Below, one piece after another: positions 32,336-45,882 of a DNA stretch of 64,000 nt. Within the stretch, counting starts at the first letter, position 1; each line of letters opens with the position of its first letter. Source of the stretch: Calliopum simillimum (lineage: Eukaryota; Arthropoda; Insecta; Diptera; Lauxaniidae); assembly GCA_951812925.1 (NCBI GenBank), contig OX638372.1, forward strand, positions 68,589,407-68,653,406, read 5' to 3'. The position numbers were made by a program, and so were the translations under genes. The notes below the pieces were generated by a model. It ran no database searches. It was not told the origin of the DNA and worked only from the letters and a program-made list of their open reading frames with translations.

Positions 32336-33488
32336 CCCGGTGGCGAACGGCATGACGATTCATCAATGACAAATAGAGACAAAATTAGATCATAGGTGAT
32401 AAACGGAGACATTTGTTTGACTTCATGCATGAACTTTTTGAACAAATGTCCAAAAAATCACTGATGACTCATGTTGATAATTTCACTGAGTCGTCAGTGT
32501 GCTTGCGACACATAGCAGATAATATTAGTACGATTCCCTTATGAATAAATCAACTATGCGTATACTTCCAAGTGAGTTGTAGAGGAAAATGTAATCGAGT
32601 TTTCACTAATGATATTTTCACAAGCACGTCAGCATAAACTTAGAAAAATGTTTTTTTTTTTTTTTGGTTTTGCCGTTGTTTTTATTTAAATTTATTAACT
32701 AATATATTTTAGTTTACATTAATTAAATAAACAATCTTTTAAAAAATGACACTAACAACTCAGGCCTCAAAAGAACACCCAAAAAAGTCAGATACGATAC
32801 TATGATGTAGGTCAGCCAGCCGCAGGCAATTATTCTATTAGATAATGCATTTTTAATGTTTTCATATTGAAACAAGCCACATCAAACTTGAAAATACACT
32901 TATCCAATAGCAAAATTCTCGGTGATATTCTTTATGAGAAGATCGACGACAGAAATCTATTGAAAAGATAAACTTCAGACATTATAATAACTATATATAA
33001 AGCTTTTTCTTATGAACATATTAATTCACCTGAAAACGATTAGTCTGGATCGTTTTTCTTATTAAATTAACAGTTATAAAATATTTCTTTTTTATTAAAA
33101 TTAATCACATTTTTTAGGAGAACACGAAATTTTTTATTTATTTATTACAATTCGCCTGACAAACTGACAGCAAAAATAACAATCGGCTGTATCCATGACT
33201 TTAACTCTTTGATGGCGACTTGTAACAGACAATGTCATGCAGCCATACATTTGTTATTGACTTTTAAAAGACAATTTCACCGATTCGGAACATTTCAGAA
33301 GTTCAGAGATATTTAGGCGGCATTGTCCGGCAAAGAATACTAACCTCCTGACATCCCCATTATGAATCATCGATGGAGAAATCATTTCGGAAAATTTCAT
33401 TTAGAGGGCCTTATGTTCGTGTTATTTTCTTAATGAATCATCGATGACAATATCATAATGGATGATGTCGCTCAAAAACGCCACCGGG
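32336..33488. mobile_element. DNA element with CCCGGTGGCG ends
   Basis: CCCGGTGGCG (32336-32345) is inverted as CGCCACCGGG (33479-33488). Subterminal ATTCATCAATGACAA and TCATCGATGATTCAT motifs recur at both ends. There is no ORF, so it is a non-autonomous element of unknown superfamily. Confidence 0.55.
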
Positions 33489-33557
33489 CTATAATTAAAT
33501 TAATTATTGTATGTATGCAATGCGTTTAATTTGACAATAATATTGTGAATCTTATGC

Positions 33558-33657
33558 AAGATGTTGTGTACCTCCCCCCTCCCCCATATAAGAAATCGTA
33601 AGATTTTCCGCTACACCCTCCCCGCTTAAAAATCTTACGTAATTAATGGATGGTCCC
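33558..33657. repeat. dispersed repeat, copy 2
   Basis: It matches 31495-31640 and ends AATTAATGGATGGTCCCT, a plausible terminal repeat. Confidence 0.5.
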
Positions 33658-35574
33658 TAACGGATATAATGAAAAAACATAAAAAACATTTTTTTTCAAT
33701 TCCATCAAGTATTTGCTGAGCAATGACAAATGCAAAAAAAAAACAAGTCAATAACTTATAGACAAATGAAAACTTTTTCGGCGTACCCGAGAAGTAAAAA
33801 AAAAATATTCATTTCAAAAAGTCGGTGGCTTAATTGAAAAACTTTTTGGCTATATTTTTCTAAATTTCACCGGTGTCTTTGAACTGTATGCAAAAGATGA
33901 ATTGAAACAGTGCAACCATGCTTAAATTCAAACGGAGTCTTCAAAACACGAAAACTTTGAAGTATTTGTGACGAATAAAATATAAATTTGAGGCAGAAAG
34001 TTATTATTAGACTAAATATCCCCCAAAATTACCAAATTCAGTGGATTTATTATTTTTCTCCAAAAAAAAAAAAAAAAACGCTTATAAATGACTGAAGTTA
34101 AACTTTTAAAGACAACTGTTGTTCTTCTATGTATGCGGTGACAAAAGAAAATGTTCCCGCCCGCATTAGAATACATACATTCATACATATGCTTGTACGT
34201 ATTTATGTATTTACATATATGATAACATGCGAACAATTTAGGGTGTCCTGAATGATGAATGTATGAACAAATTGTAATGTGATATGGTGAAAACAAATCG
34301 GGTGTTTATTCATTTTTCATATGAAATTAATAAGAAACGTAATTCCGCTCATACTTTAAACCTTAAAGTGAAGTGTCTAGAAAGGTCTGAAAAAGCTTCT
34401 CTATTTATGTAGATTCTCGGCAAGTATGAAAATTATGCGTACAGAATAGCGTGTGAAATGTGCTCCAGTTAAAAATTTAATTATACAATATGTCATTTTT
34501 TTAATAAAAAATTTATTTTAAAAAATGTCTATTTTTCATAATGAAAATGGTTAAAACACACATATACGTACTGGTATATAAATACTTTATATTTTAAATA
34601 TAACAACCAGTGATCAAATTGTAATAAAATGAGAATTTATCAATTTGAGCAAAATTACAATGTTAATAACAAATACATAGCTATCCTATTTTCTTCATAA
34701 AAAAATCAAATAGAATTTAGTTTTGTTCTAGTGAAACACTCTTTTTCGTGAATGCCAATGGGGATGAAAAAAGCTGTCGGACAACGAATACTTTTAACCC
34801 AATTAAAATAATTACAATGAACAAATTTTGGTCTATAAAAAAGCTATAACTCAAAATTATATACCATGTGTATAATTAGAGTGTAATAAATCAAGAGAAA
34901 TCGAACTTGCAATTGACATAACGGCATAAATAATCCACGCGGTCTGAACTTGACCTTATTTTTGAGTAGCTCCCACTCTCTACACCATTGTTTCCTAACC
35001 TGCTGGTTTTATTATGTGTGTAAGCTGTTGCAGTAAATTTAGGTTTAGTTTTTCAGCATTTCTCAAAATTGGTTGTTTATTTTACTTGAATGGTTTTAAC
35101 TATCAGCATGTTGTATGAGTAACATTTAATAAACATTAAAAAAAAAAAAAATGTTTCTTTTAACAACTACTCTCTATCCACAATACATATCTGATAATTT
35201 TTAAATGGCTATAGTTTTTGCAATTGTGACACTCCACCAGAAAAGGAATCTTATCTTCACTGAAAAATTTTAAAAGAGTCCTAAAAACACGAGATAGTGT
35301 AAATTTTATCTGATTTCAGTTTATGTTGGGATTCAGTGCTTAGACATGTTATGAATATTTTATAATCGGTTTATGTTTGAACCAAATTACAAATACTAGT
35401 TTGACGGGGCATACCTAACGATCGTTTCTATACTGTTTTTCGCAATATTACGTACATATTGTTTTTTAGACTCAAATACTGCTGTTTTCCCCAAATAGCC
35501 CAGGAAAATAAGACATTTTCTGCGAAAAAATTCCCAGTGGAAATTTTTCACCGGAATTGTCTTTATTTATGCAT
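33658..35574. other. unassigned AT-rich DNA
   Basis: The 94-codon minus ORF (34012-34296) crosses an ATAC-type microsatellite and poly-A run. No gene is supported. Confidence 0.5.
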
Positions 35575-35960
35575 GACACAAACTGTGAAAAGTCCATTGC
35601 AAAGTCGTGTGCGCATAAAAAGTTATTAAGGCTCAAAGGTCGCTAAAATCAGTTTTTTGCAAATATCTCGCTAATGCCAATTTTTACAGAAAAATGTTGG
35701 TCTCCAATTGTAGCACAGGAAATTTCCTACAAAAATACGTTAAAAGTATTTGCGTACGACTTCTAGTTTAGGAGATCACCCAATTTAAAAAGTTGTTAAC
35801 AGTTATGATATGAAATACTACCTATGAGTTCATATTAAAATATCTTACTTTTTAAATTGCAATAACTCTTCAATGAGAAGTTGTACAAACAAAATTAAAA
35901 TGCCGTTTGAAAGGTAATTTAATTTTCTATATACCGTACAAAATTTTTTTTTCGAACGGC
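35575..35960. repeat. partial relative of the 23015 fold-back element
   Basis: AGTCCATTGCAAAGTCGTG, GCGCATAAAAAGTTATTAAGG and CAGTTTTTTGCAAATATCTC match one arm of the 23015-23516 element. No inverted partner is evident. Confidence 0.45.
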
Positions 35961-36084
35961 TCATGACCTTAAAAATATTCTTGAATAACCGTTAAGGCTT
36001 CAAAATTACTGCTACTACGATAAAAAGTAATGGGACCAAATTTGTAGAAAATTACAAGATCTACAAAAAATAAGCGATATGTGT

Positions 36085-36184
36085 ACACATAGAAGTAACC
36101 GTATAGAAGATATTCAATAGAAACCGGTTTTTTGGCATTTTAAGATTTTTTTGGAATATCTTCTAAACGGTTACTTCTATGTGC
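36085..36184. repeat. inverted repeat with ~30-bp arms
   Basis: CACATAGAAGTAACCG followed by AGAAGATATTC is mirrored by GAATATCTTCT and CGGTTACTTCTATGTG. It lies directly before a DINE-1 copy. Confidence 0.65.
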
Positions 36185-36186
36185 TT

Positions 36187-37038
36187 CCATTTGTAACGCA
36201 GACAAGAAGGCGTGGCAGATATAGAAAAGTGTATATATTCTTGATCGGCGTCGCCTGCTGAGTCGATATAGCCATATCCGTCTGTCTGGCTGGCTGACCA
36301 AAATAATTCAATGAAATTTAGTACACTGCCTTCGTTGTCAAAGTTCGTGGGATTGAAAATGAGTAAAATCGGTCAACGGACACGCCTACCGCCCATACTA
36401 AAAATATATTCAAAATGACACTTTCGGAGTATTTTTCACGATAATGCAACCAAAATACACAAATATATACGAATTGTAAGCGCAAGCTCTGCGAAAAAAC
36501 TGAGCAAATTCGGACAAGAGGGCATGGTACCTCCCATATAAGCAAAAGCTTTGAAACGCTATACTGAAAGCATTTTTTGAGATAATTAAACCCAATTTGA
36601 CTCAAATACTAAGAATTATAAATGCAAGCTCTCAACAAAAAATGGGTGAAATCGGACAAAGGGGCGTGACACCTCCCATATAAGCAAAAGCTTCAAATTG
36701 CTCTACTGAAAGAGTTTTTTGAGATAATTCAACTAAATTTCACTCAAATCCTAAAGACTATAAATGCACGCTCTATGCTAAAACCAGACGAACTCGGACA
36801 AGAAGGCGTGGCACTTCCTATACAAGCAAAAGCTTTAAAACGCTATACTGAAAATGTTTTTTGAGATAGTCCAACCAAATTTCACTCAGACACTATGAAC
36901 ATTAAGTGCAAGCTCTGAGAAAAAACTGGGTGAACTCGGAAAAGAGGGTGTGGCACCTCACATATAAGCAAAATTTTCGAAATACTGCAGTGTAGAGTAT
37001 TTTTTTTTTTTTTTTGCCAAAATTTACACCCTTGCTAG
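36187..37038 (+). mobile_element. DINE-1/HINE-like Helitron relic
   Basis: It has TTTGTAACGCAG, ATATATTCTTGATCGGCGTC and GAGTCGATATAGCCATATCC. About three ~140-bp tandem units follow (from 36531, 36673 and 36813), then a poly-T-disrupted hairpin and a CTAG end at 37035-37038 followed by T. The 5' TACCC palindrome is missing. Several minus-strand ORFs here are not genes. Confidence 0.75.
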
Positions 37039-37400
37039 TTTCATATCGATATACCTTTTTTAATACTTTCGGGTGAAATATACTGTTCTTTGCACAAGAA
37101 AAGTTGCGATCGTTAGGCAAACCCAACCCTACCCATTTAAAGGAAGGGAACTTATTGCACAGGACAACGCTGATTCTTCGGCATAGGGCTTCGCAGTCGA
37201 TTTCGAGTATAACACTTATAGTAGATATGAAACCTAAACTTTTAACTTTTTTGATTAGAATCTTTCCTTCCGAATTATCAACCATTGAAGTAATGGTATT
37301 TTAACTCCTACAATGACTAATTTTTTTCTTCTTTGCGGCCTTAGTTTTTTAAGTTAATCCAGATTCACTGAGGTTATTAAATACTTAAGGTATTGTTTGT

Positions 37401-37675
37401 TTGTCTGAATTGACTCTAGTTCTCCAGAAATCCCGGCCAAAAATAGCTGTTTTGTTTGTATGGAGTTGAATGGGTGAAAATTCGGAAAGTAAGGTTCTAA
37501 TTGGAAAATTTAAAACGGAAAGTTTAATGAGGAAGGTTATGACTTTTTGATGCCGTTAACAAAAATTAATTACACTGTTTGCAGTGAGTGTTTTACTTTT
37601 CCAAATATGCTGCAAAACATCTATTTTTGCAGTTTTAAATAAGGATATCTGGACAACTAGAGTCAATCCTGACAA
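37401..37675. mobile_element. ~275-bp MITE
   Basis: TTGTCTGAATTGACTCTAGT then TCTCCAGA is mirrored by TCTGGACAACTAGAGTCAAT then CCTGACAA. Arms are about 35 bp; there is no ORF. Confidence 0.6.
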
Positions 37676-39612
37676 ATAAATTATACCCTAGGTATCGCAT
37701 AACGTTGGGGAATCTGAATTTATTCACAAAACTAAGGCCGAAAAGAGGGCAACATCAAGTGAGCGCTTCGTCCGCTTTTTAACGATTGAACATTTAAACC
37801 CGTTATCTCTCACTAGTTTTTTAAGCTTTTTTGATGAAGTTTGGTAGATAGATGCCGAGAATATATACCTTGTATTGGTCAAATAGCGGGCGTTATCAGA
37901 TTAGTGTCACTTCCACTTTTTAATTATATATAAGTTCATTTACTTGACATACACTTAGTTGCATGCGTATTTTTTGTTTATATAGCAGTAAAATCCAAAT
38001 TAAAAATGGAAATTACTAACAGATCTAAAGTCCTATGGAACACGAGCTTTTAATTTCTCATATTTCAGGAGACCTCTGTAGCTTTGAACTTTGATTTTTG
38101 ATAACTTAAGTTTTATCTTTTTCGATTACGGCACAGCTCCCTGAATTGCTCTTCTATATTTTTAATATTTACAAGTTTTTTAAACTCATAAATTTATTTA
38201 TGTAAAAGGATTTATCGGTTGTAACTAAAATCTTTATTAAAAGCCATTAATTTTGCCAAATTGATTTACTTAGAAGTGTATTATAACATATTCTTAAGGG
38301 GTTTCAACCACAACGTTATGCCAACATAGCAAATTCCTAAATCAGCAAGAAAAGTTGGCACGAAAAGGCTGCAAAGGACAAGCTAAGTGGTTGCATTTAA
38401 ATAAATCGTAAATCTAGTTATGGTTAAACTTCTTCCAACTATTCACATATTACGTACATGTGTAGTTTTTAAAGATACAACGTAGCGAGGTGGATCCCAT
38501 ACACAAAACAAAACTTGAAACATTTGCTTATTGGCATAGTCGAAGAGTAGCTGGGTGGGGTATGTGGAAAATATTGTCCCCTCGGGATGTAAGAACTTGT
38601 GCTGTTGTATTGTTTTCTTTAATGGCAATTCTTGAACAACTTTTCATATATTCTCAGATACACATAGTTTGTATGTATATGTTTACATATACATACGTAT
38701 ATACAAATGTAGGAGCTATTGTACGAAATTCTTGCACTTTTATATTGTTGGATATTGTTCTATGCCATATACATACATACAACATTAAAAGCTTTAAGAG
38801 CATAAAGTTTTAAGTTACGAAAATGCATTGACATTAATTAAATTTTCATATCAGAGGAGTGTTTTTTCAAAACTTGCATTTAGAGCATAAACTTTTTCTA
38901 AATTAGAAAAAACTTCTCACTTGATGGAGGTACTTTAAATATACTCGTACATATGTATATATAATTTATTCTATTGTTTGGAGTTAAGGTAACTGTTCTT
39001 GAATGGATAATAGTTCTAGATCTATGAATCCAATTGGAAAAATTAAAAGAATGATATTGAAATATTTTGCTTTGTTTACATTGAATTTCACATTCACTTT
39101 CCCCCCATATAAAAAACCCTTGCTTGACTACAAAGCTTCTATTCAGTTTCGAAAAAAGGTTGATCACACAGAGTAACAATGCAATTGGGCCCCTTAGTAC
39201 TATCAAAAGTATTAATCGAACATACGTATACTATATTAACACCCTTAGGATAATTGTCGAACAGTTTTCCGAGTCTGATTATATTCATAGACAACGAGAA
39301 CCTTCGATAGTGTATTCAGAGAAAGTGTATGACTTCTGCAAAAGATTTTTATTTAATTATTGTTAATGAAAACGAAATCAATCAAACAAAAGGCTAGCGA
39401 CGGACAGTGTGACGAGTGCGGCCAAAGGGGTCAAGTTAAAGTCTAAAATATAAGCTCAACAAGGACGGCATGTTGTTAAGTATACTTAAACTAATAGAAA
39501 TTAAAAAAAAACTAAAATATTTTAATAGTATAGTTATACGAGCCCCATAAACTTACACTTTTATAAAGCCAGAAAAAATTATTCAAAAAAAAAAAAAAAA
39601 AATTAAGTTCTA
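37676..39612. other. unassigned AT-rich DNA
   Basis: A possible pair CATAACGTTGGGG (37697) and CCACAACGTTATG (38309) hints at another decayed element. The 107-codon ORF (38490-38813) and others show no domain. Confidence 0.4.
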
Positions 39613-40434
39613 AAGGGTGTTTTTTTAGAGGTTTGTTTTTCGAATAGAGATAAAACTGACATTTTGTGGTCAAATCTGGCAACTCTAGTGTCATTTATGT
39701 TCAGTTTGGTTTGCCATTTCGTCATGAACAGGTTGACAAAAGAACAACGCTTGCAAATCGTGCAAATTTATTTCGAAAATAATGGTTCAGTTCGCGAAGT
39801 TTACCGCAAGCTCCGTCCATTTTATGGTCGACATAATCGTCCATCAGAGCAATTAATTCGGTTAACCATGGATCGTTTTCGCACTACGTTTACTCTATGT
39901 GATAATACGCATCCGCAGAGACGTCGAACAGTGCGCACCAAAGAAACAATTGCCGCTGTAGAGCAAAATGTTGAAGAGGACCCGAATGAATCGATTCGCC
40001 ACCGTGCACAGCAATTGGAGCTTTGTCCATAAATTTTATGGAAGATTTTGAGCAAAGATCTTGGCTTGCGACCTTACAAGATCCAGCTTGTGCAAGAATT
40101 AAAGCCGCGAGACCATGCAATGCGTCGTGATTTTGGTGTATGGGCCGAAAATGAGATTGATCTCGATGCTGATTTTCATCGCAAAATATTGTTCAGTGAT
40201 GAGGCACATTTTTGGTTGAATGGCCACGTCAACAAGCAAAATTGCCGCATTTGGAGTGAAGAAAATCCACATGAGACCCTTGAGACGCCATTACATCCAC
40301 AAAAACTGACTGTTTGGTGTGCTCTATGGGCTGGTGGAGTCATTGGGCCATACTTCTTCCGAAATAATGCTGGAGAGTCAGTTACCGTTAATGGAGACCG
40401 GTATAGAGCCATCTTGAGTCATACATCATTTTAA
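39613..40434 (+). mobile_element. truncated Tc1/mariner element
   Basis: The left end AAGGGTGTTTTTTTAGAGGT, next to TA, is a mariner-type terminus. The transposase follows. The 3' half and the right terminal repeat are missing. CAACACCCTGTA at about 40698 belongs to a different terminal repeat. Confidence 0.65.
39724..40434 (+). pseudogene. mariner-family transposase, truncated
   Basis: It starts MNRLTKEQRLQIVQIYFENN with an N-terminal helix-turn-helix, and runs in one frame through a single TAA at 40030-40032 to RPYKIQLVQELKPRDHAMRR. It then reaches KILFSDEAHFWLNGHVNKQN, which carries the first catalytic Asp, and KLTVWCALWAGGVIGPYFF. It stops after NGDRYRAILSHTSF. The second and third catalytic acidic residues lie in the lost C-terminal part, so it cannot be active. 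Confidence 0.8.
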
Positions 40435-41286
40435 AACTTATAAATTATGCTTTAATTCAAAGTACTTTTGAAAAAAATTTAATGGGGGTTTTTTTAAAAA
40501 AAATTCAAAAGAATTTTTGAGCTTAAAAAATTTTGGTGAAAAAAAACTTTTTTACCAAGTAATATCTTTTTATAAAAATAAAACTTAATAATGAATGGGA
40601 CCAGTTACTTAGATATATCAATTAACAAACTTTGGTGTAAGCTATAAATTTTTGAAAAGACACCATTTTCATGAAAATGACTAAAATCGCCAACTTCAAC
40701 ACCCTGTATTTTAAGAACAAATAGTACTAGAGCCAAATCCTCCCGGAATATTGTATTGCTAAATTTTAGTGAAATCGGAGGCAAAAAAATGTTCAGCTCG
40801 TACGCTTGGCGTGCTTTGCTTCATTTATGATATCTAATTTAATATATATCTATATATAAAATCCATATAATATCTAAAAGGAAAAAATTGCTGCGGACTT
40901 AAAACTTGGCACAGTTGTTTACTGGACCATAATAACCATATAAAAAAAAGTCCCTTGCTAACTTCCCTTTTTGGGGACTTAGAGATAACTTAAAAGCTAT
41001 TAGTCGGAAAAAAAATTTACAGCAAAAAATAAAGCTGATGCAATTCTGCACATTTTGGTTTTTTAAAAATCTTTCTAGCATAAAAATTGACCGAAATAAG
41101 TAATTTAAAGTGTAATTTTTTTCGTTTTCTAAAACGAGCGTGTACCAAAATTGTAAATATATCATATTAATTTTGAACTCAAACGTCCATAACTTTTTTG
41201 TTTCTAAACCGATCAGAATAGATTAAAAAGCATTTTAAAGCTCAAGATTTCATCTTTTTAATTGTTTTGTTTTTAAATTCAATAAC
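40435..41286. other. unassigned AT-rich DNA
   Basis: An orphan terminal-repeat-like ACTTCAACACCCTGTA lies near 40690. Otherwise nothing is recognised. Confidence 0.4.
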
Positions 41287-41729
41287 GGTATTTACGAAGT
41301 AGGGCAGCTAGTGTGGCAAAAAGGTAAAAGAGCAAATCTGCTTTAAACAGCAACAAAATACATTTGAGAAATTTAGCTACAAGTTAGCTCTTTTACTACA
41401 CAAAATCCTTGGGTAAATTTGAATAGCTTTTCGACTACAGCCAAATGTGTCAGTATTGTGTTGACATTTGTGTTTTAATAAAAAGAAATGCATAAAGCTG
41501 CAAGCCACGTAAAACTCTTTTGGACTATTTTTATTCTTCCGTGGTAGCTATTTTCATAAATTTTGATTCATGAATTTCGACACGAAATTTTTTTATTTTT
41601 CAAAAGGAAATAAAAGCCAGCTGATTTTGTAGCTCTTTAGCAATGATGCTACACAGTCGTTCACTAATTTAGCTTACACAGTGCTATTTAGCTCATCTGC
41701 CCTGCCAGCTGCCCTACTTCGTGAATACC
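41287..41729. mobile_element. 443-bp MITE with GGTATTYACGAAGTAGGGC ends
   Basis: GGTATTTACGAAGTAGGGCA at 41287 is mirrored by TGCCCTACTTCGTGAATACC ending at 41729. GCTC/ATTTAGCT motifs recur inside both arms. No ORF. Confidence 0.65.
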
Positions 41730-43828
41730 ACTAATATTTTTAAGTAAGAGTCTTCTTTTTAGCTTCCTAATATGAGTGAATTTCATATATTGAAATATTT
41801 CACTTGAATTTTAAGTTATAACTGATTTAACTCTTTTGCTTCCTATCCAATCGTGAAAGGTCAAAAAGCATTTAAAAGGTTAAAATATATTCTTTTCAAT
41901 TGTATATAAAACTTTTAAAAAACCACCCGACACTTACACTTTTATACTGAGAGTAGGCCTAAAAAAGGGCGTACCACGAACATTTTCTAAAATTTTCATA
42001 ATCTTAAAAGACATCACTGTGCAAAATTTTATCAAAATCAGATAACGTTTACTAGTTTCGGCTGCTCTATGTATATATGGGCTCGCGACACTGTGCGACG
42101 TCGACAGCTTCATTTATTTAAGAAGCACCCATAAATCAAAGCTCTCAAAATTAAAACTTTTGTGGATAATAATAACTTAATAAAATTTAAAAAAAAAAAA
42201 TGTAGACTTGGTCCTGGTTGTGATGTGTTTTTTCTTAATACAGTTGTTTATAGTCTGCCTCCGAGACAATAGCCTGTTCAGTAGTTTTTGTATGCTTGCG
42301 TGTTTTGTTCATTGAAATCACGTTCTGCAAAAGATTGACCAAAGAAATCTGTACTTTACAAACTGAACTAAAGTTTGGCATCTACTGCGTTAGTTGCATG
42401 TGCATTACCTTTATGTACTGTGTCTTTTTTATTGTTACCAAGAACTGTTATAGTTGCAAGTGTTGCCCTAAAAACACCAAACAAATGAAAAATACATATA
42501 GGTAAGTAGATACATATGAATATAAGTATTAGAAGGACTTGAGATGTTAGGAAAATAAAGAAAAAGTGAAAGTGTTTGGCTTAACTGAAGTGATCTCCTT
42601 AAACTAAATTTGATTGTTCTTTTGTTTCAAAGAATTTTTCTTCTTTTAAAGTTTTTTTTGCAAATAATATTCATAAATATTAGACAACTTTTGTTAAAAA
42701 GCTAAAACTTCGTTTCAAAACACAAGAATGTTATTGGTTTGACATATGGTGAGGAGGAGGTAAATGGTATTATAGATTTTTTATTCAAATTGTCATTATC
42801 GATTTCAAAGAGTTCAGCTTGTGGATTGTGAAGCCATCATCTAATTCCAATCGCAATATACTCACATTTCTTTTACATAAGACACTTCCAAAATAGGCAC
42901 TCACTATTTTTAAGGTACCTACTTGCTTTACATAGCACATGGTCTCGACAGTTGAAACCTACAAAAAAGATCTTTAAACTTCTTACGGCATCTTAATCTA
43001 AAGCGAATCCAGTCACGTTTAAACTTTTTGTAAATAACATAGCAAAAGAATGGCAGTAGAAATAGTTGATATTAAAGCTGACTAGAGGCGACTACAGCAA
43101 TTTTGTGACAGCCTAATGTTGCTGTATCGTCCGTAGAAGTGGAAGTACAGTGTGGCTAATAATAAATGTCAGAAAAATCAAGTTTCATAAAAATCAAAGT
43201 TGTCAACAAACAAATCTTTCACCCTTTTCTATTTTCGTTTTCTGTAAGGACTATATTCTTCCCAAATCCTTGTCGAATATTGCTTGAACCAATCAATTGA
43301 CAAGTCTATCAATGACCCATTCATCGACAGTGATAAAATCACACAAACCGGTTTTCACAATATTTTTGTTAAAAATTTCATGCTTGAAAACATAAGCAAA
43401 ATAAAGTCTGTACAATTTGTATTCAAAACTGGTGGAAAGGTTAAATCAACGTCAAACAATTTATTTCGTTTCACAAAATTTATTACCTCTTTCTTAATGA
43501 CATTTCGACAAAATCGTAACAAATTGATGTACATTGATTAAATCATTCCATCAGCTTTGGATGTAAATTTACGCGTGCATGCGAAATGCCCTTGCCCACA
43601 GAGGGACAGATATTGCACAAGGGTGGGATAAATTCAATTTTTGAATTTGTAGTATTATTATTTGTATTTATTAAGCTGATTAAAAAAATAACATTGTTGA
43701 GATTTCACGATTACACCCAAAAATTCAATTTTTTTTAAGGTCGCGCAAAGTCTATTTAAGCAAAATCACGCTTGATGCAGTCTTTATTTTATAACAATCT
43801 TTAAAATGCTCGGAATGTATGTATATCT
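41730..43828. other. unassigned AT-rich DNA
   Basis: The 85-codon ORF at 43284-43541 has no recognisable domain. No element ends were seen. Confidence 0.5.
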
Positions 43829-45340
43829 TCTCCTTTAACTCCTAGGAGGAGCACAGGGCCAATTACTCGGAATGAGTCATACTTACGATACATCAAATTT
43901 TTCGTCTTGAATTAAAGTATACGAAAAAAATAAAAATTGGAACCTTAAATCAATCACATGTTTTTTTAGCTAACTATAATACCAACAAACAACATATTTT
44001 CGAAATTTCACCGTTCTGTAAAACTAAATCTTAATTTTTGATAAAATTGGTTCATCATGAAATTACGCAAGGAACATTTTTTGAACATTTTAACCCATTA
44101 TATCCTATTCTCATGGGTTTTTCGAACTGGATTATAATGGGTTGGAGTGTTTTACAAAACTATTCTAAGGAAATTTTCATTAGGCGTCACCAAAGACGTG
44201 AAATGCTTAAAACTTCAGAATATTGAATAAAAACGTAATAAAAATGGAATAAATACGAAGAAATTTGGTTTTGCTATTCATTTATGTCAATTTATTATAT
44301 TTAACATATCTCAAAAATGCTCAGAATGAGTCGTACGATATCTCAAATTTTTCATGTTGAGTCAAGACGTAGAATAAAAAATATCTGATACATAACTCCA
44401 AACATAAAGGGGATCATCATGTATCAATATTCCCTAGGAATTTTCCTCAGACTGCCGTTCATTCTCTATTGCAGTCTGAAAAAACCCCAATATTATATTT
44501 TTGGCTTAATCCGATTTTAGAAAATTTCACCACTGTAAAACTCAAAAATAACACTTTGGATCAAGGGTATCAGCGTTTTCAAATCACTGAGCCAAGCGCA
44601 TGCAGCGCAGTCAGCGCTAAATTTTCGCATTTTCAACAACTTCAAATTCGAATTAAACAATCACAAAAACAATTTTTTGTTGTTTTTTCATGCTTCGTTT
44701 ACAACAACAATAATATTTCATCAATTTTCAAAATTTTTAAGAACTGGGACACACACAAAAAGTAGGGGTATTCACGCGTTGATGCGCAATGCTCTTGCGT
44801 CGTTGCAGAAGTGAGGTTTGCGAAAGTTTGACATTTGTAAAACATCGAACACATTGCCGAAAATTTCACACTATTTCTGCAATTTCTCAAGATACAATAT
44901 TCACTTTGAACGTTCAGGCGTTAGTGCGTTACGCATTAATACCCATATTGTTTTTTGTTTTTGTTTTTGTTGCGACGTAGTCGTTGTTTTTGTTTTATGT
45001 TGGTAAGAGTTCGATTTTGTGTGTACGCAAAAAAAGCAACAAAAATGCGAAATATTGATGTTGTTGTCGAGCCTTGCTTTGGATGATACTTATAGCCCCA
45101 AGGTTATAACAAAATTACACAAGGAAAAAATTTTTTTTACAAAACACATTAACCCATTATATTCTATTTTTGTGTGGCCCTTAGATCTCTCTTCCTAAAA
45201 AATGGGTTATAATTGATTAAAATGTTCTAAAAATATTTCGGAAAAATTTTACTTTGGGTCACCGAAGACAAGAATTGATTAAAACGTAAGAAAAATGCTT
45301 TAAAATATGCAATAAAAATAAAATGTGAGAAGTCCTCATT
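43829..45340. repeat. degenerate dispersed repeats
   Basis: A 25-bp motif around CCTTTAACTCCTAGGAGGAG (43829-43853) recurs at 60613-60637. The blocks AACCCATTATATYCTATT, ATGGGTTATAAT-like and CACCRAAGAC near 44090-44200 recur near 45150-45270. GAATGAGTCRTAC near 43870 recurs near 44328. It looks like several decayed copies of one element. Confidence 0.4.
44766..44944. mobile_element. small MITE, possibly Harbinger-related
   Basis: GGGGTATTCACGCGTTGATG is mirrored by a terminal block whose inverse is GGGTATTAATGCGTAACGCA. GGGGTATTCACG also ends the Harbinger relic at 48556. Confidence 0.4.
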
Positions 45341-45749
45341 GATTTGACGATTTAATAACTTTCGAGAAATTTAGTGTTTAGAGTGGTGGAATTTGCTAGT
45401 ACACACTGAATCAATATTCCCCTGATTTAGGTGTATTTTTTTGTACCTTTTTAAGAAAAGGGTAAAAATGACTCGCATGTGGGGATGTAGAGAATAAAAG
45501 TTTGCCACTTAAATATTCCTCGTAATATCCGTTAAAAGTTTTCCAAATACATTATACACTTCAGATGTAAGGATCATTTAAATAGTTTAACATGTCCATT
45601 TAATACAATAATGCGTTTAAAGGCAAAAAGTTTGACTCACCTCTAAAAAAATTCCGATATAAACTTCCAAAACGCCGCTACACGCATACTTTTTTTGGTG
45701 CCCTTTATCAAAATAAATTGTTAGAACCTTGTTATTTTGGAAAAAACCT

Positions 45750-45882
45750 GGGGCTGAATCGCCGCATCAGTCAGCGTACAATTCGTGGCGTAAAATCGTG
45801 TTTTTAGTAATGCGAAATACATGTGAAGCATATAATTTTACGCCACGAGCTGTATGTTCTCGAATGCGTCGATTCGACCCCC
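45750..45882. mobile_element. 133-bp MITE with GGGGCTGAATCG ends
   Basis: GGGGCTGAATCGCCGCAT is mirrored by ATGCGTCGATTCGACCCCC. The inner arms share TCGTGGCGTAAAAT/ATTTTACGCCACGA. Confidence 0.65.

Noticed and set aside
36318..37304. Minus- and plus-strand ORFs of 60-127 codons
   Set aside because: They arise from the 140-bp units of a DINE-1-like element, and similar broken frames occur in the other copies.
40690..40705. Right terminal repeat of the 39613 mariner
   Set aside because: Beyond ACACCCT it does not match the left end AAGGGTGTTTTTTTAGAGG, so it must belong to another element.
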